Assembly: GCA_945882315.1 (NCBI GenBank)
Contig: CAMCWB010000012.1
Location: forward strand, 1-64,000
Direction: 5' to 3'
DNA length: 64,000 nt
Origin: Bauldia litoralis
GTDB taxonomy: Bacteria > Pseudomonadota > Alphaproteobacteria > Rhizobiales > Kaistiaceae
Below the pieces are notes generated by a model. The model had not been told where the DNA came from. It saw only the letters and a list, made by a program, of their open reading frames with translations, and searched no databases. Below are positions 37,030 through 46,103 of this stretch, in pieces; the first letter of the stretch is position 1; each line of letters begins with the position of its first letter. The position numbers and the translations under genes are program-made.

Positions 37030-37794
37030 ATGGCCACGACACTGAACGTCGCCATCGTCACCGGCGGGGCGCGCCGGGTTGGCCGCGCCATTGTCGAAGA
37101 CCTCGCCGCGCATGGCTGGGCGGTGGCAATCCACTGCAATCGCTCGCGCGAGGAAGGCGACGCGCTTGCCGCCGCGATCAATTCTGCCGGCGGCCGCGCT
37201 GTCGTTGTCGTCGCCGACCTCGCGAAGACCGAAACCGTGGCGACGATCGTCGCCGACACGGTCTCTGCGTTGGGCGCCCCGACGCTGCTCGTCAACAACG
37301 CCGCCACCTATGAGCGGGATGCCTTCGGCAATCTCGACCTGTCCGCCTGGCGCCGGCAGATGGCGATCAATTTCGAATCGCCGGTCTTTCTCGCCGATGC
37401 CTTTGCCGCCGCCGTGCCGGCCGATGCCGAGGGCAATATCGTCAGCATCATCGACCAGGTCGTCTGGCGGCCGACGCCGCGCAATGTCTCCTATGCGCTC
37501 GCCAAGTCAGGTCTCTGGACCGCGACCCAGATGCTTGCCCAGGCGCTGGCGCCGCGCGTCCGCGTCAACGGCATCGCCCCCGGCCCGACGCTGCCCAACG
37601 ACCGGCAGTCACAGGACCGGTTCCGGATGCAGGCCCGCTCGGTCATTCTCGAGCGCGGCCCGGAATTGGCCGAATTCGGGCGCACCGTGCGCTTCTTCGT
37701 TGAAAATCGGTCGATCACCGGCCAATTGATAGGATTGGACGGCGGCCAGCATCTCTCCTGGGCGACGCCGGACACCGCCGAATTCGACGAGTAG
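37030..37794 (+). CDS. SDR-family reductase, FolM / pteridine reductase-like
   Basis: This 254-residue short-chain dehydrogenase has the NADPH motif TGGARRVG (residues 11-18) with basic residues after it, and NNAA downstream. The catalytic Y155-x3-K159 falls in SYALAK, preceded by a SIIDQVVWRPTP loop. The RRVG signature and the 'IIDQ' loop are typical of the dihydromonapterin/dihydrofolate reductase (FolM, pteridine reductase) branch. I chose the ATG at 37030 because it starts the Rossmann strand. It is followed 3 bases later by uvrC, an order common in Rhizobiales. Confidence 0.85.
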   Translation: MATTLNVAIVTGGARRVGRAIVEDLAAHGWAVAIHCNRSREEGDALAAAINSAGGRAVVVVADLAKTETVATIVADTVSALGAPTLLVNNAATYERDAFGNLDLSAWRRQMAINFESPVFLADAFAAAVPADAEGNIVSIIDQVVWRPTPRNVSYALAKSGLWTATQMLAQALAPRVRVNGIAPGPTLPNDRQSQDRFRMQARSVILERGPELAEFGRTVRFFVENRSITGQLIGLDGGQHLSWATPDTAEFDE

Positions 37795-37797
37795 AGA

Positions 37798-39717
37798 ATG
37801 ACCGACATAACGGGCGATCCGCCCGACGACGTCGCTCCGGCCGGCACGGCCCTGACCGGCGCCGCGGCGATTGCCGACATCGTCAAGCGTTTGCCGAACG
37901 GCCCGGGCGTCTACCGGATGATCGACGCCAAGGGAGCGGTCCTCTATGTCGGCAAGGCGCGGAGCCTGAAGCGGCGCGTCGCGAACTATACGCGCCTCGG
38001 CCAGTCCGGCCGGCTGACCCGCATGATCCAGCAGACCGCGACGATGGAATTCGTCTCGACGCGGACCGAGACGGAAGCGCTGCTGCTCGAGGCCAACCTC
38101 ATCAAGCGCCTGCGGCCGCGCTTCAACGTGCTGCTGCGCGACGACAAGTCGTTCCCCTATATCCTGCTCACCGGCGACCACCCCGCCCCGATGATCGCCA
38201 AGCATCGCGGCGCACGGAGCCGCAAGGGCACCTATTTCGGCCCCTTCGCCTCGGCCGGCGCGGTCGGCCGCACGATCAACGCCCTGCAGCGCGCCTTCCT
38301 CATCCGCTCCTGCTCGGATGCGGTCTATGAGAGCCGCACCCGGCCCTGCCTCCTCTTCCAGATCAAGCGCTGCTCGGCGCCCTGCACCGGCGAAATCTCG
38401 CTCGAGGACTATGGCGAGCTGATCAAGGAGACGAAGGACTTTCTCTCCGGCCGCAGCCAGGTCGTCCGCACCGAGCTGGCAAAGCATATGGAGGCGGCTT
38501 CGGAACGCCTCGAATTCGAGACCGCCGCCGTCTATCGCGACCGCATCACCGCGCTCTCGCATGTCTCGGCCCATCAGGGCATCAATCCGCGCACCGTCGA
38601 CGAGGCCGACCTCTTCGCCATCCATCAGGAGAGCGGCCAGAGCTGCATCCAGGTTTTCTTCTTCCGCACCGGCCAGAACTGGGGCAACCGGGCGTATTTC
38701 CCCCGCGCCGACAAGAGCTTCGCGCCGGGCGAGGTGCTTGGCGCCTTCCTGGCGCAGTTCTACGATGACAAGCCGGTGCCGCGGCAGATCCTGCTCTCGC
38801 ACGACATCGAGGAGCGCGACCTTCTCGCCGCGGCCCTGTCGGAGAAGAGCGACTACCGCGTCGAGATCGCGACGCCGCAACGCGGCGAAAAGAAAGAGCT
38901 TGTCGACCACGCCGTCGCCAATGCCCGCGAAGCGCTTGGCCGCGAGCTGGCTGAATCCTCGACGCAGAAGATGCTGCTCACCGCCATCGCGGAGCGCTTC
39001 GGCCTCACCGAGCCGCCGCGCCGCATCGAGGTTTACGACAACAGCCACATCATGGGCACCAATGCCGTCGGCGCCATGATCGTCGCCGGCCCCGAAGGCT
39101 TCGTCAAAAGCCAGTACCGCAAGTTCAACATCCGCTCCGAGGAGCTGACGCCCGGCGACGACTACGCGATGATGCGCGAGGTGCTAGGCCGCCGCTTTGC
39201 CCGCCTCGTTCGCGAAGCCGGCCCGCGCGTCGCCCGGGCAAGCGACGACGAGGCCGTCGGCCCGTGGCCCGATCTGGTCATCATCGATGGCGGCCGCGGC
39301 CAGCTCGCGGTTGCCGCCGAGACGCTGGCCGAGCTCGGCATTTCCGACCTGCCGCTGATCGGCGTCGCCAAGGGCCCCGACCGCGACGCCGGCCGCGAGC
39401 ATTTCCATGTGGCCGAGCGCGAGCCCTCCATGCTGCCGCCGCGCGATCCGGTTCTCTATTTCGTCCAGCGCCTCCGCGACGAGGCGCATCGCTTCGTCAT
39501 CGGCACGCATCGCGCCAAGCGCAAGGCCGAGCTTGCCCGCAACCCGCTGGACGAGATCGCCGGCATCGGCCCGACCCGCAAGCGCGCTCTGCTTCGCCAT
39601 TTCGGCACCGCCAAGGCCGTTAGCCGGGCAAGCATCACCGATCTCGTCGGCGTCGAAGGCATTTCAGGCGAGATGGCCCGCGCCATCTACGACCATTTCC
39701 ACGAGACGTCGGCCTGA
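37798..39717 (+). CDS. uvrC: Excinuclease ABC subunit C
   Basis: This 639-residue nuclease makes both cuts in nucleotide excision repair. It has an N-terminal GIY-YIG domain ([27 protein letters not shown]), a Cys-rich segment ([13 protein letters not shown]), UvrBC coiled-coil helices, the RNase H-like C-terminal nuclease ([31 protein letters not shown]), and two HhH motifs at the end ([34 protein letters not shown]). Length is normal for alphaproteobacteria. It is probably co-transcribed with the upstream reductase. Confidence 0.97.
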   Translation: MTDITGDPPDDVAPAGTALTGAAAIADIVKRLPNGPGVYRMIDAKGAVLYVGKARSLKRRVANYTRLGQSGRLTRMIQQTATMEFVSTRTETEALLLEANLIKRLRPRFNVLLRDDKSFPYILLTGDHPAPMIAKHRGARSRKGTYFGPFASAGAVGRTINALQRAFLIRSCSDAVYESRTRPCLLFQIKRCSAPCTGEISLEDYGELIKETKDFLSGRSQVVRTELAKHMEAASERLEFETAAVYRDRITALSHVSAHQGINPRTVDEADLFAIHQESGQSCIQVFFFRTGQNWGNRAYFPRADKSFAPGEVLGAFLAQFYDDKPVPRQILLSHDIEERDLLAAALSEKSDYRVEIATPQRGEKKELVDHAVANAREALGRELAESSTQKMLLTAIAERFGLTEPPRRIEVYDNSHIMGTNAVGAMIVAGPEGFVKSQYRKFNIRSEELTPGDDYAMMREVLGRRFARLVREAGPRVARASDDEAVGPWPDLVIIDGGRGQLAVAAETLAELGISDLPLIGVAKGPDRDAGREHFHVAEREPSMLPPRDPVLYFVQRLRDEAHRFVIGTHRAKRKAELARNPLDEIAGIGPTRKRALLRHFGTAKAVSRASITDLVGVEGISGEMARAIYDHFHETSA

Positions 39718-39728
39718 CCCTCCTTGGG

Positions 39729-39855
39729 TCCTCCCCCGTTTACGGGGGAGGTGGCGCTGCGAAGCAGCGACGGAGGGGGCGGCGGCACATTCAGAGCAAG
39801 CACCGGCCCCCACCACCGCCTATCGGCGGTCCCCCTCCCCCGCTGCGCGGGGAGG
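39729..39855. repeat. Palindromic intergenic repeat (cctccccc type)
   Basis: It has a left hairpin, cctcccccgtttacgggggagg (interrupted here by its loop), and a right hairpin, cctccccgcgcagcgggggagg, on opposite ends. An inner stem, gctgcgaagcagc, lies between them. It separates convergent uvrC and dgkA and may also end their transcripts. No gene is present in the gap. Confidence 0.7.
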
Positions 39856-39899
39856 AACAACCTCGTGGTTCCGAGGGTCCACCTAATCCGGAAGTCCAC

Positions 39900-40271
39900 C
39901 TAGTAAGCGATCAGCCCGAAGGCGTCGGCCGTGTTCGCCGCGATATAGAGCTCGCCGGCGGTGAGCATGAAGAAGACCGCCGTCGAGCCGAGATCCTTGG
40001 CGCCCCTGGCAAAATCCGACTGTTCCGGCGACATCTTGTCGACGATGTCCTCGATGGCCGTATTGAGCGCTTCGACGCTCATCAGGACGCACGCGATGAC
40101 CGCCAGCCCGAGGAAATCGACCAGCGAACGCCCGAGCAGCGCGAACCACACAAAGGCCAGGAGAATGATCGTCCCTTCGATCCGGGCAGCGATCTCCCCC
40201 TTCAAAAGATACCGCAGCCCCGCCATTGAATAACCCGCGGCGTGGACGAAATGGCGAAAGGCTTCTAGCAT
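39900..40271 (-). CDS. dgkA: Diacylglycerol kinase
   Basis: This 123-residue membrane enzyme phosphorylates diacylglycerol, recycling it to phosphatidate. It has three membrane helices and the signature EALNTAIEDIVDKMSPEQ in which the catalytic Glu is kept, preceded by an N-terminal amphipathic helix and a GLRYLLKGEIAARIEGTI region. It converges on uvrC across the palindromic repeat and diverges from pgsA. Both neighbours act in phospholipid synthesis or repair, but no common operon is possible. Confidence 0.92.
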   Translation of the reverse strand: MLEAFRHFVHAAGYSMAGLRYLLKGEIAARIEGTIILLAFVWFALLGRSLVDFLGLAVIACVLMSVEALNTAIEDIVDKMSPEQSDFARGAKDLGSTAVFFMLTAGELYIAANTADAFGLIAY

Positions 40272-40392
40272 GCCGGGTACACGAGCCCCTCAGACGCGCC
40301 TATAAAAGGCACAAATCGCTGTAAGCTTAGCGCGATTCTTATGGCGGGCTTATATCTTACCCAAACCGGCGGCCCCTAGGCTGGAACCGAGA

Positions 40393-41004
40393 ATGCACGA
40401 GACTCAGCCTTTTCCGGCCACGCCCGCGCGCAAGATGCAGGCGCTGTCGCTGCCCAACATCCTGACCTATGGCCGGATCGCAGCCGTTCCCGCCATTGCG
40501 CTGGTATTTCCCTTCTGGGGCGATGTCGGCCGCCTCCTGGCGCTTTTCGTCTTCATCGCCGCCAGCGTCACCGACTGGCTGGACGGCTACCTCGCCCGCG
40601 CCTGGCAGCAGCAATCGGCGCTCGGCCGCATGCTCGACCCGATCGCCGACAAGCTGCTGGTCGGCATCGTCCTCCTGCTGCTCGTCTCCGACAACACCAT
40701 CGGCGGCTGGTCGCTGATCGCCGCCATCATCATCCTGTCGCGCGAGATACTGGTCTCGGGCCTCCGCGAATTCCTCGCCGAGGTCCATGTCCGCGTACCC
40801 GTCTCGCAACTCGCCAAATGGAAGACGACCCTTCAGATGGTGGCGCTCGGCTTCCTGATCTGCGGGCCTGCCGGCGACCGTTTCTTACCCTACATCTCCT
40901 ACACCGGGCTGCTGCTGCTCTGGGTGTCGGCGCTGATCACCATCTACACCGGCTACGACTATCTCCGCGCCGGCCTTCGCCACCTGATGTCGGAGGAGGC
41001 GTGA
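40393..41004 (+). CDS. pgsA: CDP-diacylglycerol--glycerol-3-phosphate 3-phosphatidyltransferase
   Basis: This 203-residue integral membrane enzyme makes phosphatidylglycerol-phosphate. The CDP-alcohol signature is complete: D61-x2-D64-G65 ... AR 68-69, G78, D82, D86. The LSLPNILTYGRIAAVP start and SREILVSGLREFLAE, VPVSQLAKWKTTLQM are typical of PgsA. The GTGA overlap with moaD at 41001-41004 couples it to molybdopterin synthesis genes. It is more similar to true PgsA than the copy at 17925. Confidence 0.94.
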   Translation: MHETQPFPATPARKMQALSLPNILTYGRIAAVPAIALVFPFWGDVGRLLALFVFIAASVTDWLDGYLARAWQQQSALGRMLDPIADKLLVGIVLLLLVSDNTIGGWSLIAAIIILSREILVSGLREFLAEVHVRVPVSQLAKWKTTLQMVALGFLICGPAGDRFLPYISYTGLLLLWVSALITIYTGYDYLRAGLRHLMSEEA

Positions 41005-41252
41005 AGCTCGTCTATTTCGCCTGGGTGCGCGAACGGATCGGCCTGACGGAAGAAGAGATCGATCCGCCGGGCGGCGTCAGTACGGCCGGCGACCTGCTCG
41101 ACTGGCTCCGGGGCCGCGGTCCCGAATATGAGCACGCGCTTGCCGAACCGAGGGCGATCCGCATCGCGCTCGACAAGGTCCATGCCTCGCGGACAGCACC
41201 GATTGCCGGCGTCCGGGAGATGGCGCTTTTCCCGCCGATGACCGGCGGTTAG
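41001..41252 (+). CDS. moaD: Molybdopterin synthase sulfur carrier subunit
   Basis: This 83-residue ubiquitin-fold protein ends in the Gly-Gly tail (PPMTGG) that is thiocarboxylated and passes sulfur to precursor Z in complex with MoaE. KLVYFAWVRERIGLTEEE and MALFPPMTGG are standard MoaD features. The start is GTG at 41001, overlapping the pgsA stop. It is followed by moaE 10 bases later. Confidence 0.93.
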   Translation: MKLVYFAWVRERIGLTEEEIDPPGGVSTAGDLLDWLRGRGPEYEHALAEPRAIRIALDKVHASRTAPIAGVREMALFPPMTGG

Positions 41253-41262
41253 GCCGAAGCCC

Positions 41263-41724
41263 GTGACCGCCACGCTCGATATTCGTATCCAGGCCGCGGA
41301 CTTCGACATCGCCGCCGAGGTCGATCGCCTGCGCGGCGCCGGCACCGGTGCCATCGTCACTTTCAGCGGCATCTGCCGCGACGAGGACGGCCGCCTCGCA
41401 GCCCTGGAGCTCGAGCATTATCCCGGCATGGCCGAAGCCGAGATCGCCCGCATCGCCGAAGACGCCGCCGCCCGCTGGCCGGTGACGGCGATCACCGTCA
41501 TCCACCGCCACGGCCGCATCGCCCCCGGCGAGAATATCGTCCTCGTCGTCACCGCGTCCTCGCATCGGCAGGCGGCCTTCGCGGCGGCCGACTTCCTGAT
41601 GGATTTCCTGAAAACCAGGGCGCCTTTCTGGAAGAAAGAACATGAACGGGACGGCAAATCCGGCGATTGGGTGGCCGCCACCGACACCGACGACGAGGCG
41701 GCGACCCGCTGGGGCCGGGAATAA
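41263..41724 (+). CDS. moaE: Molybdopterin synthase catalytic subunit
   Basis: This 153-residue subunit contains GAIVTFSGICRDE, LELEHYPGMAEAE, VIHRHGRIAPGENIVLVV and FLKTRAPFWKKEHERDG with the conserved active-site Lys pair. The start is GTG at 41263. With MoaD it makes molybdopterin, needed by the two molybdoenzymes encoded in this window (28730 and 56226). Confidence 0.95.
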   Translation: MTATLDIRIQAADFDIAAEVDRLRGAGTGAIVTFSGICRDEDGRLAALELEHYPGMAEAEIARIAEDAAARWPVTAITVIHRHGRIAPGENIVLVVTASSHRQAAFAAADFLMDFLKTRAPFWKKEHERDGKSGDWVAATDTDDEAATRWGRE

Positions 41725-41812
41725 TACCGCGCCGGGAACCGTCTTTCCCCGGCATACGTTGTGCTCGATGGCGCCCACTCAACAGCGCCCGCCATCTCCC
41801 GGAGGAACACCT

Positions 41813-42448
41813 ATGAAGAAGACGCTTTGGACCGCCCTCGCCTGCTGCACGGCCCTCACCGGCGGCGCCTTCCTTGCCCAAGCCCAGCCGTCACCTGACA
41901 TGTCCTTCTTCGTATCGAGTGTCGGCGGCGGCAACGGTGCCAATCTTGGCGGCCTCGACGGCGCCGATGCGCATTGCCAGGAATTGGCCGTGGCGGTCGA
42001 TGCCGGCGCCAAAACCTGGCGCGCCTATCTGAGCACCGGCTCGGTCAACGCCCGCGACCGCATCGGCGACGGACCCTGGGTGAACGCCAAGGGCGAGATC
42101 ATCGCTTCGACCGTCGACGAGCTTCACAGCGACGCCAACAAGATCAGCAAGCAGACCGCGCTTAACGAGAAGGGCGAAGTGGTCAACGGCCGCGGCGACC
42201 AGCCGAACCGCCACGACATCCTGACCGGCTCGAACCCCGACGGCATGGCTTCCGCGGACACCTGCAACGACTGGACATCGGACGGCGCCGGCGCCGCCAT
42301 GATGGGCCATCACGACCGCACCGGCCTCGACGAGTCCGCAGCGGCAAAGTCGTGGAATTCGTCGCATGCCTCACGCGGCGGCTGCGGCCAGGACGCCCTC
42401 AAGGGCACCGGCGGCGACGGCCTCCTCTACTGCTTCGCCTCGGACTAG
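41813..42448 (+). CDS. Secreted lectin-like protein (DUF1554-type, C-type lectin-like fold)
   Basis: This 211-residue protein has a signal peptide (cleavage after AQA, residue 24). The mature domain begins MSFFVSSVGGGNGANLGGLDGADAHCQELA and continues through WRAYLSTGSVNARDRIG, NRHDILTGSNPDG and a C-terminal GDGLLYCFASD. This order (a GG-L-x-GADA-x-C start, a W-x-AYLS strand and a C-terminal CF) matches the DUF1554/endostatin-like, C-type-lectin-fold proteins, best known in Leptospira and some proteobacteria. It has three or four Cys. I chose the ATG at 41813 for the signal peptide. The ligand is unknown. Confidence 0.7.
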   Translation: MKKTLWTALACCTALTGGAFLAQAQPSPDMSFFVSSVGGGNGANLGGLDGADAHCQELAVAVDAGAKTWRAYLSTGSVNARDRIGDGPWVNAKGEIIASTVDELHSDANKISKQTALNEKGEVVNGRGDQPNRHDILTGSNPDGMASADTCNDWTSDGAGAAMMGHHDRTGLDESAAAKSWNSSHASRGGCGQDALKGTGGDGLLYCFASD

Positions 42449-42788
42449 GCGCGGCGCGGTAATCGAGCTTCTAGAGCATTCACCGATTGACAGAAGCCCT
42501 CGTTGTTAGCCTCTCCCGTAGGGAGAGGGCTTTGAGCCTTAATGAGCGGAGCGAATTTAGGCGAGAAGGGTGAGGGGTTGAAGGTCATCCGTATCGTCAG
42601 AAAGCTCTGCCACCGGGAGCAAAAATAACTTGCGCCTTAACCCCTCACCCCAGCACGCTAAGTCGCTACGCTCTTAAGCGCGCTGGCCCTCTCCCTGTGG
42701 GAGAGGGTGACCGGCCAATTCCATCGATCGCTGAAACGCTCTAGCCAATGGGAAGAAGGCCGGCCACACGCCGGCTGTTCTCGGCTCC
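42449..42788. other. Gene-free region dominated by a long palindromic repeat
   Basis: There is no credible ORF in these 340 bases. Most of the stretch (42510-42708) is a large inverted repeat described separately. The ends are short A+T-richer flanks containing the motif 'tagagcatt'/'aaacgctcta', which may mark the borders of the element. Confidence 0.6.
42510..42708. repeat. Long inverted repeat (gggtgaggggtt / aacccctcaccc)
   Basis: It has outer arms cctctcccgtagggagaggg and ccctctccctgtgggagaggg, each itself a hairpin, and inner arms gggtgaggggtt and aacccctcaccc as a perfect inverted pair around a central spacer. This mosaic palindrome type is common in rhizobial intergenic regions and is probably a non-autonomous element. 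Confidence 0.7.
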
Positions 42789-43964
42789 CTACGCGATCGG
42801 GACCATCGACAGCATCGGGTTGGTCGCCGGGATGTCGGTCTCCGGAAGGCCGAGTTCGTTCCGCACGATATTCGTGCCGCGCACCAGGGCGACCATCTTG
42901 TAGAAGGCGTGCATGCGGCTGATGCCCTGGCGGCCGAAGCCGCAGTCGCTAGTCAGGATCAGTCGCTCCGGCTCGATATGCTCGAGTGCCTTGCGGATCA
43001 GGTCGGCGATATCCTCGGGACGTTCGATCTGCAGCGTCCGGTGGCTGACGACGCCGAGCGCGATCTTCTTGTCCTTGGAGATCTGCTTGCCGATATGCGG
43101 CAGGTCGGCGCCCTGATTGGCGGCGCCCTCGAAAGTCAGCACGTCGACGTCGAACTGGTCGAAATAGGCGAGCGCCGGCTGGTAGGAGAAGTCCTGGTTG
43201 GCGACACGCTGGGCGGCCGGGCTGCCCCAGCAGGTGTGGCACCAGACTTCGCATTTGGCGCGCAGCCCCGCGACCTCGCGATTGAAGGCATCGGCCCATT
43301 GCTGGGGTGACGTTCTCGAATTCGGATCGTTGACGATCTGGTGGATCGCCGGCTCCTCGATCTGGACGATCGGCGCACCCGCGTCGGCGAGCGCGTGATA
43401 TTCGCGGTTCAACGCCGTAGACAACGCGTTCAGCAGGTCCAGCCGGTCCTTGTAATATTCGTCGGCCAGCATCAGGGCCAGGATCTGGGCGGACACCGAG
43501 CCGATCTTGACCGGCCGGTCGGTCATCCCGGCCATGGCCTTATAGGCCCGGTCGAGCTCGAGCCGCGTCGCCCCGATCGGACCCGTCACCGGCGGGGTCA
43601 TACGGGTCTCGACGACCTCCCACATGATGTCGCCGGGCTTCTTGTCCGCCATGAAGCCGGCTGGCTGCACCTCGATGCGCGGCGGCCCGATGCCCTCGAT
43701 GCGCTCGCAGGCATAGGCGACCCAGCTCCGGCCGGCGACGTCGTCGTCGAGCCGGGTGTCGCCATCCGTCATGATGTCGATGCCGGCGCGATACTGCATC
43801 GCGACATGGGCGGCGAGGCAATCGAAATGCTGCTCGCGATAGCCCCGTTGCGAAAATCCGCGCGACAGCGATTGGCCGCGCAGATTCTCCGTGTACCAGC
43901 CAGGCCGCGGCAGCGACCCGGTGGTGGTCGTCTGCAGCGCCTTATCCTTGGTCGCGATGAACAT
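42789..43964 (-). CDS. Cobalamin-independent methionine synthase-like (MetE C-terminal domain) protein
   Basis: This 391-residue protein corresponds only to the C-terminal catalytic barrel of MetE (true MetE is about 750). Zinc-site residues are visible: EVWCHTCWG, with the ligand His and Cys, and SDCGFG with the third Cys. It also has LTFEGAANQ. Family members without the N-terminal domain act on other methyl donors or on unknown thiols. It is flanked by a divergent 34-base gap to ndk. The substrate is not assignable. Confidence 0.82.
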   Translation of the reverse strand: MFIATKDKALQTTTTGSLPRPGWYTENLRGQSLSRGFSQRGYREQHFDCLAAHVAMQYRAGIDIMTDGDTRLDDDVAGRSWVAYACERIEGIGPPRIEVQPAGFMADKKPGDIMWEVVETRMTPPVTGPIGATRLELDRAYKAMAGMTDRPVKIGSVSAQILALMLADEYYKDRLDLLNALSTALNREYHALADAGAPIVQIEEPAIHQIVNDPNSRTSPQQWADAFNREVAGLRAKCEVWCHTCWGSPAAQRVANQDFSYQPALAYFDQFDVDVLTFEGAANQGADLPHIGKQISKDKKIALGVVSHRTLQIERPEDIADLIRKALEHIEPERLILTSDCGFGRQGISRMHAFYKMVALVRGTNIVRNELGLPETDIPATNPMLSMVPIA

Positions 43965-43998
43965 TGGGCCCTCCCCGCCCGCCGATCAGTCCCCGAAG

Positions 43999-44421
43999 CT
44001 AGCCGACGATTTCGGTCTCCGCGAACCAGTAGGCGATTTCCTGTGCCGCGGTCTCGGGAGCATCCGAGCCATGCGCCGAATTCTCGCCGATCGAATTGGC
44101 GAATTCCTTCCGGATGGTGCCCGGAGCGGCCTTGGCCGGATCGGTGGCGCCCATCACTTCGCGGTTCTTGAGGACGGCATTCTCGCCTTCGAGCACCTGC
44201 ACCACGGTCGGGCCGGACGACATGAATTCGCAGAGCTCGTCGAAGAACGGCCGGCCCTTGTGGACGGCATAGAAGCCTTCGGCCTGACGCCGGCTCATCC
44301 ACACGCGCTTCGAGGCGACGACCCGGAGGCCGGCATCTTCCAGCTTGGCGACGATCTTGCCGGTCAGGTTCCGCTTCGTCGCATCCGGCTTGATCATTGA
44401 GAAAGTACGCTCGACGGCCAT
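43999..44421 (-). CDS. ndk: Nucleoside diphosphate kinase
   Basis: This 140-residue enzyme phosphorylates NDPs at the expense of ATP. It contains [19 protein letters not shown], the [16 protein letters not shown] helix, [18 protein letters not shown] and the catalytic His in [13 protein letters not shown] chose the ATG at 44421 because [14 protein letters not shown] is the universal start. Length is typical. Confidence 0.97.
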   Translation of the reverse strand: MAVERTFSMIKPDATKRNLTGKIVAKLEDAGLRVVASKRVWMSRRQAEGFYAVHKGRPFFDELCEFMSSGPTVVQVLEGENAVLKNREVMGATDPAKAAPGTIRKEFANSIGENSAHGSDAPETAAQEIAYWFAETEIVG

Positions 44422-44491
44422 TGCAGGGTCCTTGGGTTTTGAAAGGGTCGCCGGCTGTATAGCCAAGGCACCCGGCAGCGACAAGCGCATG

Positions 44492-44528
44492 AAAAAAAGC
44501 GGCGGCAGGCCGATCCGCCCGCCGCCGC
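44492..44528 (-). terminator. Intrinsic terminator of aqpZ
   Basis: An 8-base perfect stem (gcggcggc 44499-44506 and gccgccgc 44521-44528) has a 14-base loop. On the minus strand it is followed by seven T (44498-44492), a classic rho-independent terminator 26 bases after the aqpZ stop. Confidence 0.85.
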
Positions 44529-44553
44529 CCGGAAATGATCCGAAATGCTTAGC

Positions 44554-45264
44554 CTAGGAAGAGGAAAGCACCTTCGTCCTGAACAGGATGCCGGCAATCG
44601 CGGCGCCGACCAGCGGCATCACGATGAAGAGCCAAACCTGCGTCAGCGCCGTGCCCCCGACGAACAGCGCCGGGCCGAAGCTGCGGGCCGGATTGACCGA
44701 CAGTCCGGTGATCTGGATGAAGGGCAGGTGCAGGACGAACAGGGTCAGGCCGATGATCAGGCCGGCGACATTGCCGCCGCCGCCTTTTTCCTGCGTCACG
44801 CCGAGGATGACGGCCGTGAAGAGGAAGGTCGCGATGATCTCGGTCAGGATCGCCGCGGTCAGGCCGTAGTCGCCGAGATAGCCGGTGCCCCAGCCATTCT
44901 GGCCGAGCCCGCCAGCCGCGATGTCGTAGCCGCTCGCCTTGCCGGAAAGGAGCACCATCAGGATCAGCGCGCCGATGATGCCGCCGATCACTTGCGCGAC
45001 GATATAGCCGATCGCGGTGCCCGTCTCCATGCGGCCAGCGGCGACCATCGCCACCGTCACCGCCGGATTGATGTGGCAGCCGGAGACCGGCCCGATGCAA
45101 TAGGCCATGGCCATCACGGCAAGGCCGAACGCCAGGGCGATCGGCACGACGCCGAGCGGCATGTCCGCGCCGTATCCGCCGATGGTCACGGCGCCGCAGC
45201 CGACCAGAACCAGTGTTGCAGTGCCGATCAGCTCGGCCAGATATTTCTTCATCATGCCGCCCAT
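44554..45264 (-). CDS. aqpZ: Aquaporin Z
   Basis: This 236-residue water channel has six membrane helices and two half-helices with NPA motifs (GCHINPAVTVA and LSVNPARSFGPAL), MKKYLAELIGTATLVLVGCG at the N-terminus and the arginine-containing selectivity region after the second NPA. The ATG at 45264 has GGAGG nine bases before it, and ATG 45252 is an alternative. It is followed by a strong terminator. Confidence 0.95.
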   Translation of the reverse strand: MGGMMKKYLAELIGTATLVLVGCGAVTIGGYGADMPLGVVPIALAFGLAVMAMAYCIGPVSGCHINPAVTVAMVAAGRMETGTAIGYIVAQVIGGIIGALILMVLLSGKASGYDIAAGGLGQNGWGTGYLGDYGLTAAILTEIIATFLFTAVILGVTQEKGGGGNVAGLIIGLTLFVLHLPFIQITGLSVNPARSFGPALFVGGTALTQVWLFIVMPLVGAAIAGILFRTKVLSSS

Positions 45265-45331
45265 ACCCTTTGTCCTCCGCGAGATCCGATCCGATTCGCG
45301 GTGGCATTATCGCATTTACCGGCCAATTTTC

Positions 45332-46024
45332 TCAGGCGGCCGCGGGCATCTTGCGGCCTATCGCGCCATGCAGGTCCAGGCAGCGGCCGAACCACGTCCG
45401 GACCGGATCGTCATCGGCGAGGAGACCGGCCGGACTGACGATCCGCGCCCATTGCAGCGCGCCGAAGACGATGTAATCGGCGAAGAGCGAAGCCTCCCCG
45501 CCGATGAAGGCCTGCCTGCCCAGCATCAGCCGAAGCGGCGCCAGAGCGCGCCGGAATTCCTCGATGCGTCCGTCGCGACCGGCCTGGACATCCTCCAGCG
45601 TTCCGCCGAGCCGCTTTTCGCGGCTGTCGCGGAAGTAAGGCTGGTCGGCCGGATCGAGCCTGTCATGGATATCCTTGACGATCAGCCGCGTCAGGAAGGG
45701 ATGTATCTCGCTGAGCGCCCAGCTTTCGACGAAACGCGCATGCGCCTCGCCGCCCTTGCCACGAAAGAGCGACGGCCGCTCCGGATAGGTCGCTTCGAGA
45801 TAGATCGCGATATCGAAGGAGTCGCGGACGAGCCGGCCGCCATCGTCGATCACCGGCACGGTCGGCGAGAAGCCGGCGCCGATCGCCTTGATCCCGGTGA
45901 AGGGCGTCGCGCGCGTCTCGAAAGCAAGCCCCTTATGGGCCAGCGCCATCTTCGCTTTCCAGCAATGCGGGCTGAAGCGCTTCTCGGCATCGCGGGCGCA
46001 AAGATCGTAAAGGATGATGCTCAT
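45332..46024 (-). CDS. Glutathione S-transferase family protein
   Basis: This 230-residue protein has an N-terminal thioredoxin-fold GST domain starting MSIILYDLCARDAEKRFSPHCWK, with FSPHCW near the catalytic position, and TVPVIDDGGRLVRDSFDIAIYLEATYP as the glutathione-binding loop. The alpha-helical C-terminal domain includes EASLFADYIVFGALQWAR. I chose the ATG at 46024. It is divergent from the DinB gene. The substrate is unknown. Confidence 0.85.
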   Translation of the reverse strand: MSIILYDLCARDAEKRFSPHCWKAKMALAHKGLAFETRATPFTGIKAIGAGFSPTVPVIDDGGRLVRDSFDIAIYLEATYPERPSLFRGKGGEAHARFVESWALSEIHPFLTRLIVKDIHDRLDPADQPYFRDSREKRLGGTLEDVQAGRDGRIEEFRRALAPLRLMLGRQAFIGGEASLFADYIVFGALQWARIVSPAGLLADDDPVRTWFGRCLDLHGAIGRKMPAAA

Positions 46025-46103
46025 CGGCGTTTTCTCCGCGCGTGTTGAACCGATACTGCCTCTGTGCGAGCATTTCGGCACGCAAAAAAGCCCCGGAGCG
46101 ACG

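Noticed and set aside
39729-42708. CRISPR array
   Set aside because: The repeats are unique palindromes of differing length without regular spacers.
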